Under the pieces are notes generated by a model, which was not told where the DNA came from, did no database searches, and worked only from the letters and a program-made list of their open reading frames with translations. Below are positions 53,385-64,000 of a DNA stretch of 64,000 nucleotides, in pieces. The stretch's first letter is position 1, and each line of letters begins with the position of its first letter. Position numbers and translations under genes: made by a program. The DNA is from Apteryx mantelli (taxonomy: Eukaryota > Chordata > Aves > Apterygiformes > Apterygidae): positions 62,268,268 to 62,332,267 of the forward strand of contig NC_089981.1 in assembly GCF_036417845.1 (NCBI RefSeq). Reading direction: 5' to 3'.

Positions 53385-56300
53385 CCTGGCTTGTTAATGT
53401 GAGCTGTTCAGGAAACCATGCCAACTATGCAAAATGGTCAGTCTGGGAGCTCCGGTCTAGGAGAAACCCCTAGCGGCTTTGGCTGTGCGAGCTGCAGGAG
53501 GCCAGGACATGGGCTCAAGCACTGTTGCGCCAGCGTCCAGGTGATGTGTTGGCACATTCCCTGGCACAGTCCTGGCCTGTGTCCATGTGAGCCACTGTGC
53601 AGGCGTGCGGCCAGGGAGGGCACAGCCCAGGAGCCCTCCCACCAGGCTGTGTGGACAGGCAAAAGGGAGGTTGGCCCTGGCGTGATCCTACTCATCCGCA
53701 GGGCAAAAGAATTGGCCCTGGTCTGTTTTATTTACTTGTATAGACACAGCCATCAGCTTCAGTGACATTTTTGCCTGGACACAAAATTTAGGATTGGACA
53801 TAACAGGAAATCATTTCCGAGGACCAAAAGCTGCCTTTCTCATGGAGAGCACTACCCATATACTCTTGGCATAGGGGGGTAGCTTGACAGTGTTATTGCA
53901 TCAAGCAGTATTTTGACTTGGCACGAAGCAGCATGATGAGTGTCTTTGAAGGATTCATTCATAGTCCAAGCACTTATTCTTTCCTCAAATGAGATGTTGT
54001 TAGCGCATCTGCCCTTTCTAAGAGGAAGCACCAGTGCTTGGAGAGCATCCGACTGCCAGCAGTCTGTACAGCATATGGGAAACATTTTCTTTTCTTTCCT
54101 ATAGCAAACAAGAGTCTGGCTCTTCCTAGAGCTACATGTGGTGGAGGGCAAGCAGTGACAACACAGGAGGCTGGAGGGTACGTGCTTCCTCTTCAGATGA
54201 GGGGGGATCTTTGCAAAAGGTAGCACAGCCAAAGGCTCACTGCACATGACCGTACATGCTGAAGGATCCTACTTAAAACAGGGCTTCCAGGCAGAGCCTT
54301 GTGCCTGCTGCTGGTGCCACATGGTGCACTCTACTTGGAGTAGTGAGAGGCTTATTGGACCCCTGAGCAAGCCTGGAGGAGCAGGATGGCCTTGCAGAGA
54401 CCAAACATCCTCTCCTGAGCATCGAGGGGCAGAGATCTGAGTGCCTGTGCTGCCCCGCTGCCCTGCACTGTCAGACGGCCGCAAGGCTCCCCTGAGGCTC
54501 TTCCCACGGCTTTTCTCCTTCCAGCACCCGTTGAAGCTTTCCGCAGTTCTCCTCCTTGCAGGAACTATTTGGCTTGTAGCTCTTGGTGTCCCAGTGTTAA
54601 ATCTGGCTCTAATGACTCTACTGCCTTTCAGAAAAGCTTTTTGTTACTGTTAGGAAAATTGGAGAGGTGCTCTGCTTTTTTGCTTCACATCCTGCTGAAG
54701 AGCACTTTATGCATTGGTAGAGGCTTGGAGAATAGCAACTTTTTAGGATCTGTAACACTGTGGGGTTTTTGTTTTTGGTAGATTCAATCAAATAATTTTC
54801 CTTGTGATTTAAGTGTATTAATTTACAGTACAATTATTTGAGGGTTTGTATTAATTAGTACTGTTGCAACCACTGATATTTAGGGCTGAGGCTAAAGCGT
54901 AATTCTGAGAGACAGTAGGGGATGTGTAATTGCAGTTGAAGGTCAGGTCACATATTTGGATTTTCAAAAGAATAAGGCAAGTTGAACTTCAACAAAGTGT
55001 TTATGGATTTGGAAGGACAAGTATGTTGTTGCTGCAGCTGTATGTTTTGTATTAATTAATATACTAATTTGAGGCTTCCAGCTGGAATCCCCTCACTGTC
55101 TCCTGCTGTTCTAGATTGCTGTACACATTTATATTGATTCCAGTGGGATTACTGTTTGTTTTCCCAAGTGGCAATGAGAGGATAATCCAGGCACTGGAAC
55201 CGTGAGTTACACTGGTAGGAAACACATGAGCCTGTAAGAGGCCAGTGTAGTTTATGGAGATATATATTTGAAATTTAGGCAGGTGCAATCCAGACAGGAA
55301 TTGAACAAGTGAAATATGTTAATGTTATGTGAAATTTTAGCAGAAACAAAAGTCTTTTTCCTTTTTCAACTCTGTACCACACAGATTGGGTCCGGTTTCT
55401 CCAGGTGATTAAGCCTCTCTAGGAAAACTGACAGACACTACGTGATTTGCTAAATTGATATCTGTTCCTTCATACTCAAATAGAAAGCCTTCTTTCTGGG
55501 AAAAAAAATCACCACATAGCCTAAAACATAAACACTACACAAATCAAAGCTAGAGCAAGATAAATTATCTTGTTTTGTACCTGTTCTGCTGAAGAAGCAT
55601 TTACAGAGTGTGAAATAAACCACAGAACTTTTTTATTTAAATAAGGAGTCATTCATTGTGAAATCCTACCATGGTAGACTGAAGGACTCTCCCTTCTTTA
55701 TTTAAATAGAAACCCTTGTCCTTAGCCTATGGAAGAACCTAGGAAAACAATTTGCAGAAAAGGACCCAGCCCTGTATTTGTTTCGTGCACAGAAGCCCTA
55801 TTGAAACCAAAAGAAGCTGTGAGCAAAGAACATTTGCAAGGTTATATCCCAAGTATCTAGAAAACAGATTTTAAAAGACATCATCAATAATAATATGATA
55901 GTTCTGACTCATGCTCTGAGCAAACAGTTGCCAAAGGGTTTAAGATGTTCCCATTCCCCAACTGCTTGTTACCTTTCTGCTCTGGGGCAGGCAGCGGTGG
56001 CCAGAGGAGCTGTGTCCTTGCCTGCCCACCCTGGCCCCGAGCAGTGTCCACTGCTCTGGGGTTCAGGCTGAGGCACCAGGGTTGGTAAGGCACCCCATGG
56101 GTCCATTTCTCCTGCCACTGCAATGGCTGTGGTCACTGCACACGCATCTTAAACTGCCGCGGCAACTCCTGCTGTGGCCACATGCCGGCCCAGCCACAGT
56201 GGCCAACGCCCCATGCAAAACTTGGGAAAGGTGGGTGAGTATTACAGCACCCCCCATCCTGATGTGTGGGACTTATTGCCAAAGGATGGAGGTGCTCAGA

Positions 56301-56775
56301 GAGAGAGACAGGTCAAAATCATTACAAATATCTCCAGCAGCTCTCAAACATAACAACTAGGTGCAACATAGGCTCGAGGATCCACTAAACAACAGGTTGC
56401 TGGAAGGGGTGAGTGCACCGGGGAAGGCTTGGTGGTTCCTCCCTTCTTTTGGTGTATGGTCCCCTGTCATCAACTACCTGTGCCTGTGCTAGAAAGTGTG
56501 CAGGCTGATGCAGGGTAGCTGGTCTTAAGATCAAGGGACAAAGGGGCCCCAACACCATGGAAATCAAGGGCAGTGATTATCAGTGGCTTCCTGGGAGTCC
56601 TGTGGTTGGTTGTCACACAGACATCAGTGGCAGCGCTCGGCAGAAACCCTCATCCTTTCACCATGCCCTGGCCCTGGCTCTGGTACAAAACCTCAGCAGT
56701 ACATGAAGGCAGTTTCTTCTGCGGCAGATACATTGTGTCTTACTCTCTTAGAAACATCTTTCCCTTTCCTTTCAG

Positions 56776-57030
56776 GCACCCAACGGTCTTTCAGCTGTCG
56801 GCAGTTTTGTTTCAGCACCAGCCATGCCTCCTTATGCTACACCAGCCCAAGTGTCACCTTATATGACGTACAGCGCTGCCCCTTCTGGCTATATGGCAAG
56901 CCACAGCTGGCAACATGCTGGAGGCACCCCGCTCTCGCCCCACAACTGCGATATCCCTGCGTCGCTGGCTTTCAAGGGCATGCAGGCGGCCAGGGAAGGC
57001 AGCCACTCGGTCACAGCCTCGGCACTCTGA
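56776..57030 (+). CDS. PAX9: PAX9 coding exon 4 and stop
   Basis: It encodes residues 259-342, then TGA at 57028-57030. It opens [20 protein letters not shown], continues through the Tyr/Pro/Ser-rich [20 protein letters not shown] segment and ends [10 protein letters not shown], matching vertebrate PAX9 C-termini. The acceptor is CCTTTCCTTTCAG. The phase is zero on both sides of the exon 3/4 junction. The C-terminal half is the transactivation region. Several differences from mammals (for example [15 protein letters not shown] where human has VAGHGWQHAGGTSLS, as I recall) are conservative. A 289-codon frame in another phase (56583-57452) overlaps this exon and the 3' UTR but has no ATG at its opening and no domain. 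It is not annotated. Confidence 0.96.
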   Translation, partial: APNGLSAVGSFVSAPAMPPYATPAQVSPYMTYSAAPSGYMASHSWQHAGGTPLSPHNCDIPASLAFKGMQAAREGSHSVTASAL

Positions 57031-58440
57031 TGCAGGAGCTAGCCCAGGATGGCTGCGGTGCGGCCATGCGTTCATCTTCCCCAGGCCCGGCTCATGGACT
57101 GCTCTTTCTCGTGCTGGTGGTATCTGACATTTCTCCACATGACTTTCCTCTCGTAAGACTTTGGGGATTGAAAGGGCTGAAAACAACATCTGAAACTGAG
57201 AGAAGTGTGTTGCTGCACTTGCACTGTTTAAGGAAAGATCTTGCATCCCTCAAAGGGCTCATGGAACCTTGTCTGACTTTTCTGGTAAAACCACACATAT
57301 TTATTCTTAATCATCACAGACTTTTTAAATGTGCAATTGTTATTAAGATTTGTGTAAAAGTTAAAGGAAAACCATCACAGAATATTCTGCTATGCCTCAG
57401 ATCAGCAAAGGTGACTACATGGAAGGTATTTGCCGATTGCATCTGCCTCTAGAGAAAAAAGCTTCTGTCCCTGAGGTTACACAATCCACTGCTATTAAGA
57501 GATTACTTTTTGGTCTTTTTTTTGTTGAGTTTTTGGTAATCACATATAGAACCAAGGCATTATGCAGCTCTCAGATTCTTTTGGCATTTCATCATCGTTA
57601 CAAGGGCAGTAGTATGTTTGTATTTTTATCCATTTGTAAATATAGGCTTTTGACAGCATTTGTTTTCACCTCCCAGTACATTTCTGCTTTTCTTTTCCTT
57701 TTTATTTTTCTTTTGGAAGTTAAAAGCTGACTTTCTAGCTGTTTTCTGTGTCTTTGCATTGTGCGATGATAGCCTCAGATGATGAGGTTTAGGTAGGGTT
57801 TTTTCATCATATTTTTGTGCCTACAGTGGAGGCTTCGACATCTCATGAAACTCAGTAATTTCTTCAGCAGAGGATTCAAAGACAGAAATCCAGCCAAGTA
57901 ACTCTCCCCAGTTATACCCAACCTCCCAGAGTGATGAAACACCACATCCATGTTAAGTATACAAACAGAAAAGGTGGTAAATATCTGCATAAAAGTGCGA
58001 ACTGTAGAGAAAAATGCAAATAGTGTGAAACTTGTGCAGAGATGCAGAACAAAACCATGTAAGTTAACAAAAGCACTGTGAAACAGAACTGTACTGTCAT
58101 TGTTGGCTCACTTGTGTTCAGCATTTTCAGCCCCCAAATTATGTTGTAATTCTTTTTTTTAATTTTAAGAAGTTGTCTTTAAATTTTTGCTTTAATGAGT
58201 GTAAAATACGGACCTTGGTAAAGTTTACATTGTTGTTCTGAAGTATTTTTTTCCCTTATAGGTATACTGGTGGTGGTGCTACCAACACAGACATTATTTA
58301 ATATTAACAAATTCCCTTTCTACATTTCTGTATCCAGTGGCAAATACTCTGTCCCAGTTTTTATTTGAGAGCTAATATTTTGATCTTTGGAAATTTTCCT
58401 GTTTCCTTGGGCAATAATAAAGTTCTGAATATTATTCTAG
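57031..58440 (+). other. PAX9: PAX9 3' UTR (proposed)
   Basis: Non-coding sequence from the stop to about 20 bases past AATAAA at 58416. It is AT- and T-rich with several ATTTA/TTTGTAAATA words. The true end is not proven. Further AATAAA words occur at about 59212-59230 and 59996, so longer 3' UTRs are possible. Confidence 0.6.
58416..58421 (+). terminator. PAX9: Polyadenylation signal AATAAA, PAX9 candidate
   Basis: The first canonical AATAAA I found downstream of the PAX9 stop, 1386 bases after it. TG- and T-containing sequence follows. An inverted repeat begins 43 bases further on. Confidence 0.55.
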
Positions 58441-58463
58441 AATGCTTTCCACATGCTGTAGGT

Positions 58464-58482
58464 ATGTTCATAATATGAACAT
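58464..58482. repeat. Perfect 9-bp inverted repeat with 1-nt centre
   Basis: ATGTTCATA, then A, then TATGAACAT. It lies just after the proposed PAX9 cleavage site. With a one-base centre it is more likely a binding-site palindrome than a hairpin. Confidence 0.85.
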
Positions 58483-61400
58483 GGAAAAAAAATCTAAGAT
58501 TGGTGTGGCATTTCATATCCTTCATAGATTATTAATATATTGTGTATTTTTATAGATCTTGTGCAATAACTTAAATTACATCATTAGAGATAATTAAGAC
58601 AAAGGAGAAAACTTCATTCTTCAAATACTGCTCTATCTACCTGTCATTAGACATCCATTCAGTGGGAAGGTAAAATACAGTCCTCTCTTTCTGGATTTCC
58701 AGCTTCTGTCACTGAGACATCTGTGGGCAAATTTTCATAACGATACAAATAACCAGTACAAATATGCATACCGTATGTCCACTGAAATACAGACAGCCTC
58801 AACTGGCTGTTGCCACCTTTGCTTTTTGCATTAAAAAATAGCTAAATGAACAGTACTTCTACAAAGAGCACAATTATTGTATTATGGCCCTAAGGAAAGA
58901 AAGATCTGATCTTGGATCTGATCCTATATTCTTAGGCCTCAGTGTAGCAGAGGACTTCAGCAGCTGTTTAGCTTTAATGAGATGCTTCAACCATTGCTAT
59001 TCAGCAGAACACTTTTTAAAGAACCTGTTTGAAACTACTAAATGCAATGAAATGTATGTGCACTCAAGTGCATTTTCACGCTGCCATATTGCTAATGATG
59101 TGACTGGTGTTATTCTGCCTTTACACAGTTGTAGCTGAAATAAGACTAGGGTTCCCCCAGCCTTAATGCCATGCAGAAGAAATCGGTTCAGTTCTAGACA
59201 ACCTCTGCTAAAAAATAAAATTGAAAAATAAAAGATAGGGAAAAAATCATCCATAAATAAATGATTTAGTTGGCAACTGGATTTTAGCTTTCAGTCTAGC
59301 TGTTAGACTGGATTATAGAATTATTGAATGAGTAACTCTACTTATTTTTAGCCACATACAACACAAGCAACATGCATCAAAGAGGAAAAAAAAAAAAGAA
59401 AAAAAGAAGAGAAGCCTTCCAAAACACAGCCTGTAACAAAGTGTGCCTATGTTAAAAGTCTTCAATATTTTCCTGAGCAACGAGACCTCAATTCTGGAAT
59501 AAAAGTCGTCTTTTCTGAGATTCTGATGAGACATTAGTGTGTTTTGGAAGGATACTTAGAGAGACAGATGCTTAGCTTGTATGAGTTATTTGAATTATCT
59601 TGTCTTCAGCTAAACCAGGATAATTTATAAAGCGAGGACATGAAATGATGTAATTATTCCTCAGCTGGGAATACACTATTCTGAAGCATTTTGTTTTCTG
59701 TATGTGGTTGTTCAGGTACTGCTCTTCCTGCATCTGTCTGCTATAAATAACACCTTCCCCCCCCTAGGTGGGAAGTCGGTGGGGCTGTGTGCAGAAAGTG
59801 TTGCTCAGAGGGAGTAAAGGTACCTGACCTTGGCCCTTGCTGAGCTGCCTGTGTTTGACTTTTTTGTGAATTTTCATAACATTTCTTTTTTTCTAATGTA
59901 AAATTAGCAAGCAGAATACTCCTTTGCCCGAGGACTTTTCTTACTGTTTATACTCATGGGTAAACCAAAAGACACAATGTCTTTAAGTCACTTTAAAATA
60001 AACAAAGGGGAAAAAGGGAATTGCTTTTTTAAAATAATAAACAGAGGTCAATTTCTGCTGTCAGGTACAGAGGTATGAATCTGGATTGAACCCACTGAGG
60101 TGAGTGGATAAACCCTGGAAATATGCAGCGTACATGAGTGCAGAATTTAAGTTTTTAATATTAAAACTTATACTCCATTCCTAGAGTGCCAAATATTTGC
60201 AAAGAAATCAGTGATGTCTAATGCTCCCTTCTGCGACAGTCCTGCTGTCTCCATGGTCCTGGTGCAAAGGGCCTCTAGTGTAAATCTGAATCAGGTCCCA
60301 TACTGCACCAGGAGTGATGGTGGCATGGGCTGGAAGAGACAAAAAAGGCATATTCTTTGGTTTGTTTTTTAAAACAGTGCTGTGTTTTCTGCTTTCTAAT
60401 GGTTCCCTTTTTATCAAAGATCAGGCTGAACTATTAACTGCAAAAAAATTATGTTGGTAAGGATGTAAAGCAGAAGGCTATATATGTATATACAGTATGT
60501 TTAAAGCCTTTTATTTTTATATTTTGAATGCTCTAAATTAATAAAAGACTAATTATAAAGTATTTTGCTTTTCATTTTCAAAATGAACTCAGTAGTTTCT
60601 CCTCTTTGGGTAAGTACTGATAATGAAATACAACATGAAGGAACATCTGCCTTAAAATTCTAAACTATAACAAAATTTTCCTGATTTTTGGCAATGAAGT
60701 AGTGTAGATATGAGAAGTTGCTGTGGTCAAATTTAGACAAAAGAGGTGTTTATTGAGCATGTCAGTACAAGCATCCTTGAAAGCGCTGAGAATACATTTC
60801 TATTTTTATTTTTTTGTTGCTTTTCTAATGCATTAAAAAAACACTCTGGAGACCAGACTTCACATGTGAACTGTCATTTTAAAGTAATACTCTCTAAAGA
60901 TATTTCTTCAGGATTGCTAGGAGAAAGGTTTGTAACTGCATAAGAGGAAAAGCATTTAAAGTTAACATTGTGAATACAGTGTGTGCGGTGATATAGCAAC
61001 TTTCAGCAATTGCAAGATATGTATATATTTGACAACAAACCAGTTTTAGATAAAGGGAACTTTTTATGATAGAATAATGGATAATTTTAAATTATTAAAA
61101 ATTTTCTTGAAAAGCAACTGAAGAGTGGCACAACTGCATGAAATGAAATTTCATCTCCAATTAGCATAGCGGAAATATGTTATGCCATATTTCACAGAGC
61201 TCATTAGAACAGCTAATAAGGATAGGACTACATCACTGAAGTATTATTTATATTTATAGTGACTGAGAAAGACATCAATTTTAGCTTTATAGCAACATTT
61301 ATTATCTACAGAAAGGCACATTTCTCTGAGGTGTATGCCTAGCTAATTAAGATTGCATATATGATATCAGTTAAGAACATTGTTTCTCCACCCCAAGAAG

Positions 61401-62282
61401 TTCATGAAAGGCAAAAGGGGCAATCAGGAAGCATTGAGAATTTTTATTACAGGACAGCTCTTTAAGCAATAAGATGTGAAGGTGGATAAAAATTTCACAG
61501 TAAGTCCCTACATGCCTAAAATGATTTTTTCTGTTCATTTATTTACTAATTTCTTCTGTGATTCCCACAGTCGTTCTGCACTTTTATGTAACTTGCCTCA
61601 AATTAATTATGTTCAGTAACTTCTGTGACCTGAGCAAGATTTATACTGTATGTATGACTACGAATAAGTAGGACATTTAAGAGTATGATTCTTTTTAAGG
61701 CTGTGGCTGGTTCTGCAATTCTTTCTCTGTCCTAACTCCCAACAACTTAAAAAGCTATTCTATCAGTGCTGAAATTGTAAGGCTGGACCAAAGCTTGACA
61801 CAAGATCTCGGAGAGTGTGGGTCAGGCTCTCAACCTGAACTCAACAGAGATGTCAATTGACACTAGCTTAGCATCTGATCCCACATCAGTATTACAGTTT
61901 TCTTCTTCAAAATCATCAGAAAGTCATTTATCTGGCCATTTAAAAAGAAAATTAAAAAATATAGTATATTGACTACACAGTATAATTTAGTGTCCAGAAT
62001 TTCCAGTTTGTCTTTGAAAAACTAACTTGCTCCTATGTTTCCTTTATATTTTTTTGTTGATCCAGTAAGACAATTATAAATATCAATTGTATTATTTACT
62101 TATGTACTTCAAGGAAAGCATGTGCTTAAATGTTTTTTTGGATCAGGACCTAAGACATAATCTGTTCTAAGCTGTATTAATATCAATGTGACCTGAGGGC
62201 ATTTAACACCAGAAAGGATAAGAATCATTTTTACTTTATTAAAGTATATTTTAGAATGCATATAATTTTAAAGAGTATGTTT
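58483..62282. other. Convergent 3' space between PAX9 and SLC25A21
   Basis: AT-rich non-coding DNA. It should hold the SLC25A21 3' UTR, read on the minus strand, and perhaps longer PAX9 3' ends. TTTATT words (AATAAA on the minus strand) occur at 62235-62240, 61443-61448 and 61298-61303 among others. I cannot tell which is used. No other exon was recognised. Confidence 0.5.
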
Positions 62283-62362
62283 TCAGAAGGACTCTTTGTG
62301 ATCAATTGTTTCCTGAAGCCATGCATAAACGTATTCATAAACCAAAAGCATCACTGCACCAC
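62283..62362 (-). CDS. SLC25A21: SLC25A21 last coding exon (partial gene)
   Basis: Read on the minus strand, a TTTTCTTCCAG acceptor precedes GT and then codons for GAVMLLVYEYVYAWLQ, followed by ETIDHKESF and TGA at 62285-62283. GGAVMLLVYEY-Y-WLQ is the C-terminal transmembrane-helix region of the mitochondrial 2-oxodicarboxylate carrier, and SLC25A21 is the known convergent neighbour of PAX9. The carrier exchanges 2-oxoadipate and 2-oxoglutarate across the inner mitochondrial membrane in lysine and tryptophan breakdown. The first glycine codon is split with the preceding exon, which is not found up to 64000 and so lies beyond the window. The human protein ends shortly after WLQ (ENW, as I recall), so the last nine residues here differ and are longer. 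Confidence 0.9.
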
Positions 62363-64000
62363 CTGGAAGAAAAGATATTATTTTACTACATACAAAATTC
62401 AGTAATTTCAAGATTTTGCAGAGCGTTTATAGTATGTAATCTAAACCAGAATATGGTAAAGCCTTATTTGCAAACACTTAATTCTACTAATTCATTAAAA
62501 ATTCACTAATTCTTAAGCCATACATATTTTACTTAATATTAGACAATAAAGTTAATTAGAAAAGCTTGTATATTAAATCAAAATCACCTTCAGTGTACTT
62601 ATGATATTTTTCCTATCATTTTGCAATATTAAGTTTGTTTGTTCTTTTACAAAGGAAGCTTTCCGCCTGTGAATATCTGTATATATGTATGTTTGTTTAG
62701 AGTTAGATTTGGTCATGAAAGAGCAACTTGTCTGATGGAATGACAAAAATTCATCACCTGTGTGATGAAAATACTTCCAGGTAAGATTCAAGAAATGTTT
62801 TCAACTTTTCGTTTAAATGTTATCATGTCTAAATTAGAAAATCGCAGTATTGGAATGAGTATAATCTTCTTGTGACTGTATCTAGCTATGAATCCACAGG
62901 CAAAGTTTTGATTTGATGGAATGACAGTAGTCTAGCTGCTAGAACAGACAATGGTACAAAATCCCAGCTGGAATGCAATAAAGGGTCTCTGCTCCGTGAA
63001 ACAGGACTAAAGCCCTTCCACAATTGGGCTGGAATTACTGCATGAGCTAAAGAAGGGAGATTTCAGAAGGTGTCTATATAACTAAGCATACAGAGAGAGG
63101 CTTCTAGTTGGAGAAAATGGGAAGACAGTCAGATGCCGGGTTGCAGGCGCAGAAGCGTGTTGTAATAATGTGCTATTTGTGAGTGCCAGCTCCGGGGCAC
63201 AAATATTTTCTTTCCTTTTCTTTGCCTGTTGGCTTAGGTAGCTGGTTAGAGTGTGGCACCTCTAACAAACAAATCTTCTGCTGAACTGGGATGACCTTTC
63301 TACGTAGCTGGGATAGGTTCAGACAGCCAGGCACACAGAACCACCACACGAGTTTTCCATGTTATTTATCCTAACGAGCCATGATCAGACTTGAAATCCT
63401 CTATGAACAGCAACTCACAGATAGCCAGACAGAGCAAGAGTTTGCAAAAGGCTCTGACCAACAAACAAGTCATAGACACAAAGTCTAGAAGATGCAATCT
63501 GAACTCAAATCAGGGCTGATTTCCAGTTCTCATCCTGTGTGATCTGTTTGTGTATCTATCTGTCTTCCCTAAAGCATACACGTCGGACGAAGGAATTACC
63601 TTTACAGTCCAAATAATGATTGTTTGTTGTTTCATTGGAAAGCCAAAACTACGTATTAGTCAATGGGACTATAAAAATGTTTAAAGTCGAGCACACACTT
63701 AACTGATTTGCTGGATCTGGGCCAGAATGCACAGTGACTTGTTGGACGGAAATTTTTATTCCAAAATCAGCTGTGCTAACTGGCACTGGGGAAGTGGAGG
63801 CCTGCCTTCTCTTTGTCCTGTATGTGATGTAGTATCCTTGGAGTATGAGGGAAAAAGCTCTTAGCTCCCAAAGTCATGTCTAGCTACCTTTTATCCTCTC
63901 CCTGCCTTCTTCCTTTACTCTGCACAATAACCAGGCAGAGCCTAGCACTTAGCCGGAGGGATTGGATATGCAAACATCTACAGGCAAACCTAATGCCTCC
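62363..64000 (-). other. SLC25A21: SLC25A21 last intron (partial)
   Basis: Minus-strand sequence upstream of the last exon. I looked for the preceding exon (mitochondrial-carrier words such as YQEEG, LYKGLLPKIMRLGP) and did not find it, so the intron continues past the right edge. An imperfect hairpin TTCATCAC-CTGT-GTGATGAA lies near 62750. Otherwise nothing was recognised. Confidence 0.7.

Larger units (their letters stand above)
41948..56775 (+). other. PAX9: PAX9 intron 3 (14.8 kb)
   Basis: It begins GTAAAG and ends CCTTTCCTTTCAG. The first 0.75 kb is CpG island and the rest is AT-rich. I saw no other gene, and no transposon I could name. GC-richer patches lie at about 53.42-53.70 and 54.28-54.56 kb. 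Long introns of developmental regulators often hold enhancers. A homeodomain-word-rich block at 49860-50130 and the block just after 42690 are the places I would test first. Confidence 0.85.

Noticed and set aside
56583-57452. 289-codon frame overlapping PAX9 exon 4 in another phase
   Set aside because: Opens without an ATG, runs across an intron, exon and 3' UTR, has no domain, and the PAX9 frame fully explains the exon.
60208-60417. Minus-strand frame near SLC25A21 as an earlier exon
   Set aside because: The peptide has no mitochondrial-carrier motif, and it lies downstream of the terminal SLC25A21 exon in transcript order.

Overview
This is vertebrate nuclear DNA, most likely from a bird. 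Coding sequence is sparse and split by GT-AG introns. Two copies of the sauropsid LINE family CR1 are present, one with the family's octamer-repeat 3' end. AT-rich non-coding DNA alternates with a dense CpG-rich domain. The only complete protein-coding gene I can support is PAX9, a paired-box transcription factor, on the plus strand (coding 38133-57030). It has four coding exons of 4, 627, 143 and 255 nt. Spliced, they give 342 codons plus a stop with no frame breaks. The last coding exon of SLC25A21, the mitochondrial 2-oxodicarboxylate carrier, lies on the minus strand at 62283-62362. It faces PAX9 tail to tail, the order I know from the mammalian NKX2-1 / NKX2-8 / PAX9 / SLC25A21 block.

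Layout. Positions 1 to about 22.7 kb are AT-rich intergenic DNA with the two CR1 copies and simple repeats. From 22.73 to 23.28 kb there is a degenerate CA/CG minisatellite. From about 23.28 to 42.68 kb there is a broken-up domain of CpG islands that contains the PAX9 promoter, exons 1-3 and several AT-rich islands that look like candidate regulatory elements. From about 42.7 to 56.8 kb the rest of PAX9 intron 3 is AT-rich. PAX9 exon 4 and its 3' UTR run from 56776 to about 58.4 kb. The rest is the shared 3' space with SLC25A21, then the end of that gene's last intron, which runs off the window.

The architecture is that of a developmental regulator: a small gene with a very large CpG-rich upstream region, a long last intron and few transposons. 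I found no homeobox (NKX2-8 or NKX2-1) in any frame, so those neighbours must lie beyond the left edge if the order is conserved. Nothing here resembles a defence system, a CRISPR array or a novel enzyme cluster. The items most worth checking are an exon-like segment at 33918-34061, a divergent SLC25A21 C-terminus, one extra codon at the PAX9 exon 2/3 junction, several perfect palindromes, and AT-rich islands within the CpG domain.
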